A stretch of DNA of 64,000 bases, from NCBI GenBank assembly GCA_963818885.1, contig CAWFTP010000006.1:434001-498000 (forward strand). Direction: 5' to 3'. Source of the DNA: DATFDN01 sp963818885 (lineage in GTDB: Bacteria; Pseudomonadota; Alphaproteobacteria; Acetobacterales; Acetobacteraceae). The notes below the pieces were generated by a model. It worked only from the letters and a program-made list of their open reading frames with translations, did no database searches and was not told the DNA's origin. The first letter of the stretch is position 1. Each line of letters starts with the position of its first letter. A program made the position numbers and the translations under genes. Of the stretch, positions 1-9,326 are shown in pieces.

Positions 1-1081
1 CGCCGCGGGCCCCCCGGCGCCACCTCCGCCTTCGGTCATTGTCGTGCCCGTGAAGGTCCAGGACGTCGCGCCGGCCTACGATTTCATCGGCCGCGTGACG
101 GCGATCCAGTCGGTGCAGCTTGTGCCGCGGGTGACCGCGTTCATCGAGTCCGAGCCCAAGGCGCAGGGCAGTGACGTCAAGACCGGCGACGTGATCTTCG
201 AGTTGCAGAAGACGCAATATCAGGCCGCCGTGCAGGCGGCGCAGGCGCAGCTCGATTCCGCGAAGGCGGCGCTGCGCCAAGCCCAGCTCGCCTATGACCG
301 GGCGGCGCAGCTCAACAAGCAGGGGTTCGAGGCGCAGGCCAATCTCGACCAGGCGACCGCCACGCGGGACCAGGATCAAGCCAATGTCATGGCAGCACAG
401 GCCAATCTCGCGCAGGCGGCGCTCAACCTGAGCTACACCACGATCCGCGCGCCGATCGACGGGCGCATCGGCGCGATCACGCTGACCACGGGCAATCTGG
501 TGACGCCGAGCACGCCGGCGCTCGCGACCATCAACCAGATGGACCCGATTCGGGTCGTCTTTTCGGTCAGCGACCGCACGCTGGTCGCCGTCGAGCAGAA
601 AAACGGTGCAACCGCCGCCGAGATCGCCGAGCGCGTGACGGTCGGCCTGATCCTGCCGGACGGATCGACCTATAAGGAGAAAGGCAAGGTCGCCTTCCTC
701 AACAACCAGGTCGATCCGCAGACCGGAACCGTCAGCGTCTTTGCTGACTTCGCCAATCCGGACCGGCTCCTGCTGCCGGGTTCCTTCGTCAAAGTGGACG
801 TACGCAGTTCAGCCCCCGAGCCGCGACCGCTCGTGCCGGTCGCCGCTGTGCAGACCGACCAGTCGGGCAACTTCGTGCTCACGGTCGGTGCCGACAACAC
901 GGTGAAGCAGCAGAGCGTTACGCTGGGGCGGCAGGTCGCGCAGAATTTCATCGTGGACAAGGGCCTCTCGGGCGGCGAGCGGGTGATCACCGAAGGGCTG
1001 CAGAAGGTGCACCCTGGGGAGAAAGTCACGCCCCAGACGGCGCCTGTCGCGCCCGCTGCGACAGCGATGGCCGGCGGCTGA
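1..1081 (+). CDS. RND efflux membrane fusion (periplasmic adaptor) protein, 5' partial
   Basis: This is the periplasmic adaptor of a tripartite RND efflux pump, linking the inner-membrane pump encoded next to it to an outer-membrane channel. The frame is open to the first base of the window (a proline-rich stretch precedes the GTG at 44), so the signal peptide and true start lie outside. The visible part has the family order: a lipoyl-like half near FIESEPKAQGSDVKTGD, a long Ala/Gln-rich alpha-helical hairpin (about residues 55-145 from the GTG), the second lipoyl half at NLSYTTIRAPIDGRIG, then beta-barrel and membrane-proximal domains. It ends 3 bases before the pump gene, so the two are an operon. 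No outer-membrane factor gene is visible in the window. Confidence 0.93.
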   Translation, partial: AAGPPAPPPPSVIVVPVKVQDVAPAYDFIGRVTAIQSVQLVPRVTAFIESEPKAQGSDVKTGDVIFELQKTQYQAAVQAAQAQLDSAKAALRQAQLAYDRAAQLNKQGFEAQANLDQATATRDQDQANVMAAQANLAQAALNLSYTTIRAPIDGRIGAITLTTGNLVTPSTPALATINQMDPIRVVFSVSDRTLVAVEQKNGATAAEIAERVTVGLILPDGSTYKEKGKVAFLNNQVDPQTGTVSVFADFANPDRLLLPGSFVKVDVRSSAPEPRPLVPVAAVQTDQSGNFVLTVGADNTVKQQSVTLGRQVAQNFIVDKGLSGGERVITEGLQKVHPGEKVTPQTAPVAPAATAMAGG

Positions 1082-1084
1082 GCG

Positions 1085-4000
1085 GTGCTCTCCGGCTTCT
1101 TCATCCACCGGCCGAAATTCGCCATCGTCATCTCGGTCGTAATCACGCTAGCCGGGCTGCTTGCGTTATCGGTGATCCCGATCGCTCAGTACCCCAACAT
1201 CACGCCCCCCACGGTGTCGGTATCCGTCACGTATCCCGGCGCGAGCGCGGAGACGATCGCCAATACCGTCGCCCAGCCAATCGAGGAGGCGGTGAACGGC
1301 GTTCCGAACATGCTCTACATGCAGAGCACGAGCTCAAGCGCCGGCACCTACAGTCTGCAGGTCACGTTCGCGATCGGCACCGACCCGAATATCAACCAGG
1401 TGAACGTGCAGAATTGGGTGCAGCTCGCCACGGCGCAGCTGCCGACCGAGGTGCAGCAAGAGGGGATCACGATCCGCGCCGCCTCGAGCAACTTCGTGCT
1501 CGCGGTCAACCTCTACTCGCCAGACAACAAATACGATCAGGTCTTCATCTCCAACTACGCCTACATGCAGTTGCAACAGCAGATCGTGCGCATGCCGGGG
1601 GTGGGCGATACGCAGATCTTCGGGCAGCGCCAGTACGCGATGCGGGTCTGGCTCAACCCGGTGCGGATGACCGCGCTAGGGATCAGCTCGGCCGACGTTA
1701 TCGCGGCGATCCAGGCGCAGAACATCCAGGCGGCCGCCGGCCAGATCGGTGCCCCGCCGATCGGCGCAAACCAGCAGCAGCAGATCACCGTCCTCGCGCC
1801 CGGCCGGCTGAGCGATCCGAAAGAGTTCGCCAACGTCGTGGTGCGCACGAATCCCGATGGCGGCATCGTCCGGGTGGGCGATATCGCCAGGGTGGAGTTG
1901 GCCGCCCAGCAATACACCTCCTCCTCGGCGCTTGACGGCAATCCGTCGGCGACGCTCGCGATCTATCAGGCGCCGGACGCCAACGCGCTTGCCGTGGCGA
2001 GCGAGATCGAAAAGCAGATGCAGGCGGCATCCAAGCAGTTTCCGCCCGGGCTGAAATACGCGATCGTCTACAACGCGACGAGCTTCGTCAGCGCCAATAT
2101 CCACGAGATCCTGGTCACCCTCGCGATCACCCTCGCCCTGGTGGTCGCGGTGGTGTTCGTCTTCCTCCAGGACTGGCGGGCGACGCTGATCCCGACGATC
2201 GCGATCCCGGTGTCCCTGATCGGCGTCTTCGCCATTCTCTACGTGCTCGGCTACTCGGCCAACACGGTCAATCTGTTCGCGATTGTGCTGGCGATCACGC
2301 TGGTGGTGGACGATGCGATCGTGGTCGTCGAGAACGTGACCCGCACACTCGAGCATGATCCCGCCATGCCAGTCGCCAAGGCGACCGAGCAGGCGATGGC
2401 GGAGATCACCGGCCCTGTCGTCGCTACCACGCTGGTGCTGGTCGCGGTGTTCGCGCCGGTCGGCTTTGTCTCTGGCGTGACCGGGGCGCTCTATCGGCAG
2501 TTCGCGGTGACGATCTCGGTCGCCGTCGTCATTTCGGCGATCAACGCCCTGACCCTCAGTCCGGCACTGTGCGCCCTCCTGCTGCGCCCGCCGCGGGAGG
2601 CGCGGTTCATCGGCTTCCGCTGGTTCAATCGCGGGTTCGGCGCGGCGCGCGGCGGCTACACGCGGGTGGTGGCATTGCTGTCGCGCCGGCTAATCCTCGC
2701 GGTGTTGGGCCTCATGGTCGGAATCGCCGCCACCTATGTCGTGTTCTCGGGCACGCCCACCGCCTTCCTTCCCGATGAGGATCAGGGCTATTTCTTCATC
2801 AACGTGCAGACGCCGAACGGTGCTTCGCTTGGTCGCACCCAGGCGGTGGTGCATCAGGTCAGCGAAATCGCGCGCAAGACGCCGGGGGTCGCGCACACGA
2901 TCGAGCTCGGCGGCTACAGCCTGCTGTCGGGCGCGGCGCAACCGAATGGCGGCACGGTCATCGCCATCATGCAGCCCTGGAGCGAGCGGGGCCCAAGCGA
3001 GGCGATCCCGCGCGTGATCGCGCGCCTGCAGCCACGATTCTATGCAATGGCGGCAGCTGACATCGTGAGCTTCTCGCCGCCGGCAATTCCCGGGATCAGC
3101 CGGACGGCTGGGGTGAACTTCGTGCTCGAAGGCCGCAGCGGGCAGACCCCACAGGAACTCGCCTCGGCGGCGCGCGGGTTGATCTTCGCGGCCAATCGGG
3201 ACAAGCGTCTCAGCGCGGTGTTCACCAGCTTCTCGGCGTCGGTGCCGCAGCTCCTGGTGAAGGTCGATGTCACCAAGGCGGCGTTGCTCGGGGTAACGCC
3301 GGGCGCGATCTACGCGACCTTGCAGGCCAACCTTGGCGGACAGTTCGTCAATGATTTCAACTACAAAAACTTCACCTTCCAGGTGATCGTCCAAGCGAAC
3401 GAGCAGTTCCGCGCCAAGATCAGCGATATCGGCGAACTTTATGTCCGTAGCAGCCAAGGGGCGATGGTGCCGCTGTCGGGCCTGGTGACCGTCAACCCCA
3501 TCCAGGGGGCGGATGCGATTACACTCTATAATCTCTTTCCGGCCGTCCTCATCAACGGCTCGGCCGGCCCCGGGGTGAGTTCCGGGGCGGCGATCGCCGC
3601 GATGGAGGAGATCGCGGCAAAGCATCTCGCAACCGGCTACGGGTATGACTGGACCGGGTTGTCGTACCAGGAGCTGCAGGCCGCCGGGCAGGAATCGTCG
3701 GCGTTCATCTTCGCCGTGGTGTTCGCCTACCTCTTCCTGGTGGCGCTGTATGAGAGCTGGACACTGCCGCTCTCCGTCATCATCCCGGTGGTGTTCGCCA
3801 TGCTGGGCGGGTTGATCGCGATCATGGTCCGCGGCATGGCGCTCGACGTCTACGGCCAGATCGGCCTCGTGCTGCTGATCGGGCTGGCGGCGAAGAACGC
3901 GATCCTCATCGTCGAATTCGCCAAGGATCGGCTGGAGCGCGGCAACATCGATGCGCGCGGTGCCGCCGTGGAGGGGGCGCAAATTCGCTACCGGCCGGTG

Positions 4001-4225
4001 ATGATGACGGCGCTCGCTTTCATCTTCGGCGTGCTTCCGCTGGTGTTCGCGACCGGGGCCGGCGCGGGCGGGCGGCTCTCGATCGGAACGACCGTCTTTG
4101 GCGGGATGGTGGTGGCGAGCTTCATCGGCATCCTCTTCGTGCCGCCGCTATTCGCGGGGTTCGAGTTGCTCACCGAGCGGACCGGCAGGCTGTTCCGCCG
4201 GCGGCGCCACCACGCGGCGGAATAG
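1085..4225 (+). CDS. RND multidrug efflux pump, AcrB/MexB (HAE1) family
   Basis: This is the inner-membrane proton-driven pump of the tripartite system. Its 1046 residues are the normal length for the hydrophobe/amphiphile efflux family. The start is GTG at 1085, 3 bases after the adaptor stop. The N-terminus FFIHRPKFAIVISV and the following AQYPNITPPTVSV are typical of the family. The proton-relay acidic pair is present in TM4 (D409-D410, in LVVDDAIVVVENV) and the matching lysine in TM10 (K937, in LAAKNAILIVEFAKDR), close to E. coli AcrB D407/D408/K940. Two large periplasmic loops follow TM1 and TM7. Substrates cannot be read from sequence; no TetR-type repressor gene is adjacent in the window. 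Confidence 0.96.
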   Translation: MLSGFFIHRPKFAIVISVVITLAGLLALSVIPIAQYPNITPPTVSVSVTYPGASAETIANTVAQPIEEAVNGVPNMLYMQSTSSSAGTYSLQVTFAIGTDPNINQVNVQNWVQLATAQLPTEVQQEGITIRAASSNFVLAVNLYSPDNKYDQVFISNYAYMQLQQQIVRMPGVGDTQIFGQRQYAMRVWLNPVRMTALGISSADVIAAIQAQNIQAAAGQIGAPPIGANQQQQITVLAPGRLSDPKEFANVVVRTNPDGGIVRVGDIARVELAAQQYTSSSALDGNPSATLAIYQAPDANALAVASEIEKQMQAASKQFPPGLKYAIVYNATSFVSANIHEILVTLAITLALVVAVVFVFLQDWRATLIPTIAIPVSLIGVFAILYVLGYSANTVNLFAIVLAITLVVDDAIVVVENVTRTLEHDPAMPVAKATEQAMAEITGPVVATTLVLVAVFAPVGFVSGVTGALYRQFAVTISVAVVISAINALTLSPALCALLLRPPREARFIGFRWFNRGFGAARGGYTRVVALLSRRLILAVLGLMVGIAATYVVFSGTPTAFLPDEDQGYFFINVQTPNGASLGRTQAVVHQVSEIARKTPGVAHTIELGGYSLLSGAAQPNGGTVIAIMQPWSERGPSEAIPRVIARLQPRFYAMAAADIVSFSPPAIPGISRTAGVNFVLEGRSGQTPQELASAARGLIFAANRDKRLSAVFTSFSASVPQLLVKVDVTKAALLGVTPGAIYATLQANLGGQFVNDFNYKNFTFQVIVQANEQFRAKISDIGELYVRSSQGAMVPLSGLVTVNPIQGADAITLYNLFPAVLINGSAGPGVSSGAAIAAMEEIAAKHLATGYGYDWTGLSYQELQAAGQESSAFIFAVVFAYLFLVALYESWTLPLSVIIPVVFAMLGGLIAIMVRGMALDVYGQIGLVLLIGLAAKNAILIVEFAKDRLERGNIDARGAAVEGAQIRYRPVMMTALAFIFGVLPLVFATGAGAGGRLSIGTTVFGGMVVASFIGILFVPPLFAGFELLTERTGRLFRRRRHHAAE

Positions 4226-4307
4226 GCACACGAATTGATGAACGCGCAACCGGACCGCCAGGTGCCATGTTCCCGTAACGTACGGCGGCAAGCGAGGAGA
4301 CGAGGAC

Positions 4308-4538
4308 ATGAGCGACAAGGTGCAGGGCATGGCCCGTGACATGGCGGGACGGGCGCAGCAGGCGCTGGGCGATTCGTTCGGCGACGCCAAGACCCAGGCG
4401 CAGGGTCTCTACAACCAGGCGAGCGGACAGGCGCAAGAACAAATGGGACGGCTGGCGGAGGTTATCCGCGAGCAGCCGCTGATATCGGCAGTGGTCGCCC
4501 TCGGCGTCGGCTACATCCTCGGGCGGCTCACATCCTGA
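4308..4538 (+). CDS. Small CsbD/DUF883-like protein with C-terminal membrane segment
   Basis: This 76-residue protein has an amphipathic, Gln/Ala/Asp-rich N-terminal part (about 1-50, MSDKVQGMARDMAGRAQQAL) like CsbD-type stress proteins. It ends in one glycine-rich hydrophobic helix (about 56-74, LISAVVALGVGYILGRLTS), as in the ElaB/YqjD/DUF883 ribosome- or membrane-associated proteins. The start is ATG at 4308, preceded by GAGGAGACGAGGAC, a good Shine-Dalgarno sequence. Proteins of this kind are usually induced on entry into stationary phase or under osmotic stress; that role is inferred from family knowledge. It appears to stand alone. Confidence 0.8.
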   Translation: MSDKVQGMARDMAGRAQQALGDSFGDAKTQAQGLYNQASGQAQEQMGRLAEVIREQPLISAVVALGVGYILGRLTS

Positions 4539-4574
4539 CACACGCCATGCGCGAGTGGCATAGCGGGGTCCAAC

Positions 4575-4729
4575 AGATAGCGTTTCAAGAGACTCGAGTC
4601 GCCATCTAGCGTTTCGGTGACTGGTAGCGACAGTCTTGCTGTCGGTCAGGGGTCGTTGACCCCGACGTCTCCCAGACGTGAAGCCTCCCTGTTTACTTAC
4701 CCTCCGGGCGACCGCCCGGAGGGTTTTTC
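4575..4729 (+). ncRNA. Candidate structured small RNA ending in a terminator
   Basis: This stretch between a small plus-strand gene and folC has no convincing ORF but four well-formed hairpins in series: 4628-4633/4639-4644 (CGACAG/CTGTCG), 4649-4654/4658-4663 (GGGGTC/GACCCC), 4665-4670/4674-4679 (ACGTCT/AGACGT), and a 10-bp GC-rich stem at 4700-4709/4714-4723 followed by TTTTT. The single-stranded stretch between the third and fourth stems contains CCTCCCTGTTTACTTA. From memory, a CCUCCCU element just before the terminator resembles the alphaproteobacterial suhB/MmgR-type sRNAs; this was not checked. The 5' end is a guess. It could also be a structured 3' UTR of the preceding gene. Confidence 0.5.
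4700..4729 (+). terminator. Rho-independent terminator
   Basis: A perfect 10-bp stem (CCCTCCGGGC with GCCCGGAGGG, loop GACC) is followed by TTTTTCT. It has the classical form for plus-strand transcripts. The other side lacks an A-tract, so it is not a good terminator for folC on the minus strand. Confidence 0.85.
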
Positions 4730-6083
4730 TTACCTGGTGTCGGCGCGCATTGCCGATGCGGCTGCAGGGATTGCGATGTCGCCTTCGTTGCTCGATTGAC
4801 CACTTTTATTTGCGTCCAATTTCAAGACCTCCCCGGCGAGGTAGAGGCTTCCGCAGATAAGGATGCGTCCTGGTTGCGCTGCTCTGCGCTGGGATCGCCT
4901 TTAGGGCGTTTGACACCCGGGGACCCGGGCGGGCGACGCCACCAGATGCGGCGACGATCGCCTCCACCGGCAACGCCAAGTGCTGGCCTGGCTCCGCCAC
5001 CGCCCATACCGAGCGGGCGCGACTGAGTAGAGGATGCAGGAAGGACGCCGTGTCCTTAGCCTGCTTCATACCGATCACCAGATCGACTGGGCGATCCCGC
5101 CATTCGTCGATTTGCGCGGCGAGCGCGATCCCAGCGCCCGGATTGTGCCCGCCATCCAGCCATAATTCCCAACCGGACGGCAGCGGAGCGGTGAGGCGCC
5201 CATGCAGGCGCTGGAGCCGCGCCGGCCAGCTCGCACTGGCGAGCCCGCGGGCGTAGGCGTCGTCGGCAATGTCGAGCCGGGCGGCGCGCAAGGCTGCGAT
5301 GGCGATCCCTCCATTGTCATGCTGGTGCACGCCGAGCAGGGACGGGCGCGGCAGGTCGAGGGTGCCCGCCGGATCGGTGAAGCGCAGCCCGCCGTCTGAG
5401 GGGACAATGTCCCAGTCCCGCCCTCGCAGATATGCCCGGGCGTCGAGGCCGGCGGCGCGGGCGAGCAGGACTGCCTCGGCTTCGGGCTCCTGCCGGCCGA
5501 TGGCGACGGGGATGCCCGGCTTGATAATGCCGGCCTTCTCGGCGGCGATCATCGCGAGCTCCTCGCCCAGAAGCTCGCGATGATCGAGCGAAATGGAGGT
5601 AATGGCACAGGCGACCGGCCGATCGATGACGTTGGTGGCGTCACCCCGCCCGCCGAGGCCCACCTCCAGCACGCAGAGATCGGCGGAGACGGCGGCGAAG
5701 AGGTGGAAGGCAACTGCGGTGATGACCTCGAAGACCGTGATCGGTGCGCCGTCATTGACTTGCTCCACCTCCTCGAGCGCGTCGGCGAGCACGGCATCAT
5801 CGGCAAGGGCGCCGGCGAGGCGGATACGCTCGTTGAAATGGACGAGGTGCGGCGAGGTGTAGACGTGCACGCGCTTTCCGGCGGCTTCCCCGATCGCACG
5901 CAGGAAAGCGCAGGTGCTGCCCTTGCCATTCGTGCCGGCGACGTGGACCACCGGCGGCAGGCGGCGTTCCGGATGGCCGAGCCTCGCGAGCAGGCTGCGC
6001 AGGCGGTCCAGATTGAGGTCGATCAGGCGCGGATAGAGGCGGGTCAGCCGGGCGACCGCTTCCTCGATGCGTGCCTCGCTCAC
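4730..6083 (-). CDS. folC: Dihydrofolate/folylpolyglutamate synthase, with apparent frameshift near the 3' end
   Basis: FolC adds glutamates to dihydropteroate and folates, an essential ATP-dependent step of folate synthesis and retention. The GTG start (6083) overlaps the accD stop as GTGA. The nucleotide-binding loop HVAGTNGKGSTCAFL (about residues 47-61) and TSPHLVHFNERIRL are diagnostic, and the middle carries LDGGHNPGAG. The uninterrupted ORF stops at 4806 with a nonsense-looking tail. The family's conserved C-terminal strand RILICGSLYLAGEVLKL is present, but in the frame one base further on, ending at a TAA at 4730-4732. The break lies between about 4873 and 4897 and fits one extra base. 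As many genes here show the same thing, a sequence error is more likely than a broken essential gene. Confidence 0.9.
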
Positions 6084-6992
6084 GTTGCGGGGGAGGGCAA
6101 CGATTCGGCGGCCGCCGAGACTGCGGTCTCGCCTGTCGCCTGCGGCGCACGGCGAAGCAGGCGGATCAGCCGGGCCAGCGTCGGGCGCAGCTCGGTGCGC
6201 CGTACCACCATGTCGACGATGCCGTGCTCGTGCAGGTACTCGGCGCGCTGGAAGCCCTCGGGCAGCTTCTCGCGCATCGCCTGCTCGATGACCCGGGCAC
6301 CGGCGAAGCCGATCAGCGCGCCGGGCTCGGCGATCTGGATGTCGCCCAGCATCGCGAAGCTCGCCGACACGCCGCCCGTGGTGGGATCGGTCAGCACCGC
6401 GAGGAAGGGGAGCCCCGCCTCCTTCACCAGCTCGGTCGCGATCACCGTGCGCGGCATCTGCATGAGGCTGACCGCGCCCTCGTACATGCGCGCCCCGCCC
6501 GAGGCGGTGTAGACGATCAGGGGGGCGTCCTGCAGCACGGCGAGCTGGGCGGCGGCGAGCATCCCCTCACCGACGGCCGCGCCCATCGAGCCACCGAGGA
6601 AGCCGAACTCCATCGCCGCGACCACGGCACGAGAGCCCTCGATCGTGCCATGCGCGACGGCGAGGGCATCGTCCATATGGGTCTTGTCGCGCGCCTCCTT
6701 CAGCCGGTCGGCGTAGCGCTTGGAGTCGCGGAAGCGGAGCGGGTCGGCCGGCACCTTGGGCAGCTCGATGCGGATGAAGGCATCCGGATCGAAGGTCCAG
6801 GCGAGCCGCTCGGCGGCGGTCGCGCGCATGTGGAAGCCGCAATGCGGACAGACCTTGAGATTCGCCTCGAGGTCGCGGCTGAAGATCATCTGCTGGCAAG
6901 AGGTGCACTGGACCCAAAGGTTGTCCGGCACCTCGCTGCGGGTGAACAGCGTGCGGATTTTCGGGCGGACGTATTCAGTGAGCCAGCTCACG
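6080..6992 (-). CDS. accD: Acetyl-CoA carboxylase, carboxyltransferase subunit beta
   Basis: AccD is the beta half of the carboxyltransferase that moves CO2 from biotin to acetyl-CoA to make malonyl-CoA, the first step of fatty-acid synthesis. The N-terminal zinc ribbon is present as CTSCQQM...CPHCGFH. The crotonase-fold core includes MGAAVGEGML and TASGGARMYEGAVSLMQM. The start chosen is the GTG at 6992 (SWLTEYVRPKIRTLF follows). The reading frame stays open to 7090, but that part reads through a palindromic repeat and is not family-like. It lies between trpA and folC in the standard alphaproteobacterial order and overlaps folC by four bases, so translation is probably coupled. accA is not in the window. 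Confidence 0.96.
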
Positions 6993-7010
6993 GGGTGAGG
7001 GTCCTTTCTG

Positions 7011-7092
7011 TCATGTCCGGGCCTGGCCCGGGCACCCAAGTCTTGCTCGCGGCGCGAAAGGACGTGGGTGCCCGGACCAAGTCCGGGCATGA
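7011..7092. repeat. Palindromic dispersed-repeat pair between trpA and accD
   Basis: Two near-complementary 28-base arms (7011-7038 and 7065-7092) share the cores TGTCCGGGC/GCCCGGAC and GGGCACCCA/TGGGTGCCC. Each arm is also internally palindromic. The form CATGCCCGGACTTGG...CCGGGCACCC is a common small dispersed repeat in alphaproteobacterial intergenic regions. It could fold into a strong hairpin in the trpA-accD transcript. Confidence 0.7.
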
Positions 7093-7118
7093 CGAGAAGG
7101 GGAGCGTCCGCGCAGCAA

Positions 7119-7949
7119 CTACGCCGCCACTCGCGCGCGCCGCACGCCCGTCGCGAGGCCGCGCACTTGGTCTAGCACAAGCCGAACCGTGTCCGGTCCC
7201 GGCCGGCCCTCGGCATCCAGGCTCGCGGCCAGCGTATCGATGAGCGCTGAGGCGACGACGGCGGCGTCGGCGACGCGGACGACCGTGGCGGCCTGCTCGG
7301 GCGAGCGCACGCCGAACCCGACCGCGATCGGCAGGTTGGTGACGCGGCGAACACGCGGGATCGCGTGGCCGAGATGCTCGGCGGTCGCGGTGCGCGTCCC
7401 GGTGATGCCGGCAATGCTGACGTAATAGACGAATCCCGAGCTGCCGGACAGCACATGCGCGAGGCGGGCGTCGTCGGTGGTGGGCGCGACAAGGCGGATC
7501 AGGTCGAGGCGCGAGGCGCGCACATGCGGCAATAGCAGGTCCGCTTCCTCCGAGGGCAGATCGACGACGATCAGCCCGTCCACCCCGGCCTCGGCGGCAT
7601 CGGTGCAGAACCGCTCCGGTCCGTAGGACAGGATCGGATTCAGGTAGCCCATCAACACGATCGGTATCGCGGCGTCCCGCTCCCGGAAGCCGCGCACCAT
7701 GCCGAGGACCGCGGCGACCTTCGCCCCGGCCCGCAGGGCGCGCCGGCCGGCGGCCTGGATCGTCGGTCCGTCCGCCATCGGGTCGGTGAAGGGCATCCCG
7801 ACCTCGATCAGGTCCGCGCCTGCCTCCGGCAATCCGTGCAGCAGCGCCGTCGACGTTGCGAGGTCCGGGTCGAATGCCTCGACAAATGGAATGAGGGCAC
7901 CGCGCCCCTCGGTTCGCAGCGTGGTGAAGCGCGCCGCGATCCGGCTCAT
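7119..7949 (-). CDS. trpA: Tryptophan synthase alpha chain
   Basis: TrpA cleaves indole-3-glycerol phosphate and passes indole to TrpB through the subunit tunnel. It has 276 residues, the usual length. The catalytic glutamate and aspartate are in LIEVGMPFTDPMADGP, and the phosphate-binding glycine loops are at VGFGVRSPEQ. The ATG at 7949 overlaps the trpB stop (ATGA); the upstream extension of the frame is out-of-frame trpB and was rejected. The operon order is trpB-trpA-accD-folC. Confidence 0.97.
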   Translation of the reverse strand: MSRIAARFTTLRTEGRGALIPFVEAFDPDLATSTALLHGLPEAGADLIEVGMPFTDPMADGPTIQAAGRRALRAGAKVAAVLGMVRGFRERDAAIPIVLMGYLNPILSYGPERFCTDAAEAGVDGLIVVDLPSEEADLLLPHVRASRLDLIRLVAPTTDDARLAHVLSGSSGFVYYVSIAGITGTRTATAEHLGHAIPRVRRVTNLPIAVGFGVRSPEQAATVVRVADAAVVASALIDTLAASLDAEGRPGPDTVRLVLDQVRGLATGVRRARVAA

Positions 7950-9157
7950 AGCGTCACCCCCAGATGGTCGGCGACAGTAAAGATGTCCTTGTCGCCGCGC
8001 CCGCACATGTTCATCACGATGATCTCGCCGGCGTCCATGATGGGCGCGAGCTTGATCACATGCGCCAGCGCATGCGCGGGTTCGAGCGCGGGGATGATGC
8101 CCTCGGTGCGGGTGCAAAGCTGGAACGCGGCAAGCGCCTCCTCGTCGGCGGCGGCGACGTACTCGACGCGCCCGACCTCGTGTAGCCAGGAGTGCTCCGG
8201 CCCGATGCCGGGATAGTCGAGACCGGCGCTGATGCTGTGCGCCTCTTGGATCTGGCCGTCCTCGTCCTGCAGCAGGTAGGTGCGGTTGCCGTGCAGCACG
8301 CCGGGCCGTCCGCGCGAGAGGCTCGCCGCGTGCTCCTTCGTGTCGAGGCCGCGCCCGGCAGCCTCCACCCCGATCAGCCGCACGGACGAATCGTCGAGGA
8401 ACGTGTGGAACAGCCCCATCGCGTTCGACCCCCCGCCGATGCAGGCGACGCAGGCATCAGGCAGGCGCCCCTCGGCGGCATGGAGCTGGGCCTTCGCCTC
8501 TTCCCCGATCACCGACTGGAAGTCGCGCACCATGGCCGGGTAGGGGTGCGGGCCGGCGACGGTGCCGATCAGGTAGTAGGTGTCCTCGACATTGGCGACC
8601 CAGTCGCGCATCGCCTCGTTCATCGCGTCCTTGAGCGTGCCGGCCCCTGAGGTGACCGGGCGCACCTCGGCACCAAGCAGGCGCATCCGGAACACATTGG
8701 GCTTCTGCCGTTCGACATCGGTCGCGCCCATGTAGACGGTGCAGGGCAGGCCGAAGAGCGCGCACATGGTGGCGGTGGCGACGCCGTGCTGGCCGGCGCC
8801 GGTCTCAGCGATGATGCGCGTCTTGCCCATTCGCCGGGCCAACAGGATCTGGCCCATGCAGTTGTTCGCCTTGTGACTGCCGGTGTGGTTCAGCTCGTCG
8901 CGCTTGAAGTAGACTTTGGCGCCGCCGAGATGGCGGGTCAGCCGTTCGGCGAACCAGAGCGGGCTGGGGCGGCCGACATAATCTTTGAGATAGCGGTCGA
9001 GCTCAGCCTGGAACGCCGGATCCCCGCGGGCATCGTCGTAGGCGCGCTCCACCTCCAGCACCAGCGGCATCAGCGTCTCGGCGACGAACCGCCCGCCGAA
9101 GCCGCCGAACCGGCCGCGCGCGTCCGGGCCGGAACGCAGGCTGTTGGGTTGATCCAC
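7946..9157 (-). CDS. trpB: Tryptophan synthase beta chain
   Basis: TrpB is the PLP-dependent subunit that condenses indole with serine to give tryptophan. At 403 residues it is full length. The PLP lysine is K96 in HTGSHKANN. The phosphate-binding GGGSNAMG loop and the GRFGGFGGRFVAETLMP N-terminus are typical. It is the first gene of this run in the window. The usual upstream trpF is absent: upstream lies the divergent pckA. No leader peptide with tandem Trp codons or attenuator was seen between 9158 and 9326. Confidence 0.97.
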   Translation of the reverse strand: MDQPNSLRSGPDARGRFGGFGGRFVAETLMPLVLEVERAYDDARGDPAFQAELDRYLKDYVGRPSPLWFAERLTRHLGGAKVYFKRDELNHTGSHKANNCMGQILLARRMGKTRIIAETGAGQHGVATATMCALFGLPCTVYMGATDVERQKPNVFRMRLLGAEVRPVTSGAGTLKDAMNEAMRDWVANVEDTYYLIGTVAGPHPYPAMVRDFQSVIGEEAKAQLHAAEGRLPDACVACIGGGSNAMGLFHTFLDDSSVRLIGVEAAGRGLDTKEHAASLSRGRPGVLHGNRTYLLQDEDGQIQEAHSISAGLDYPGIGPEHSWLHEVGRVEYVAAADEEALAAFQLCTRTEGIIPALEPAHALAHVIKLAPIMDAGEIIVMNMCGRGDKDIFTVADHLGVTL

Positions 9158-9249
9158 GATGATGTTTCTCCGCTCGTGGCCTGATTAGCCCAGCGCTACG
9201 CGCCGGTCACGCCCCTGGACCCGTGCGGCTGGCTTCACGCGCGTTTGGC

Positions 9250-9279
9250 TTCCGTCTATTGCGGCCATGCTGTTACACT
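9250..9279 (+). promoter_or_regulatory. Possible pckA promoter with extended -10
   Basis: TGTTACACT at 9271-9279 reads as an extended -10 (TG-N-TACACT), with a weak -35-like TTCCGT near 9250. It lies about 48 bases before the pckA start. A short inverted repeat (TCGGTC 9290-9295 / GACCGA 9302-9307) sits in the presumed 5' UTR. The same TACACT hexamer ends each CRISPR repeat in this window. Confidence 0.35.
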
Positions 9280-9326
9280 GACAACCCAATCGGTCGTCCA
9301 AGACCGAAGCAACAGGAGCGTCCGCC

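Noticed and set aside
2690..3982. Minus-strand ORF of 430 codons inside the RND pump gene
   Set aside because: Shadow frame of a strongly conserved gene; its composition is dominated by His, Arg and Asp and no family motif is visible.
7950..8117. N-terminal extension of the trpA frame
   Set aside because: It reads out-of-frame trpB sequence; the ATG at 7949 overlapping the trpB stop starts exactly at the conserved TrpA N-terminus.
9158..9326. Possible trp leader or attenuator upstream of trpB
   Set aside because: No small ORF with adjacent Trp codons and no alternative hairpins were found; the region better fits the pckA promoter.
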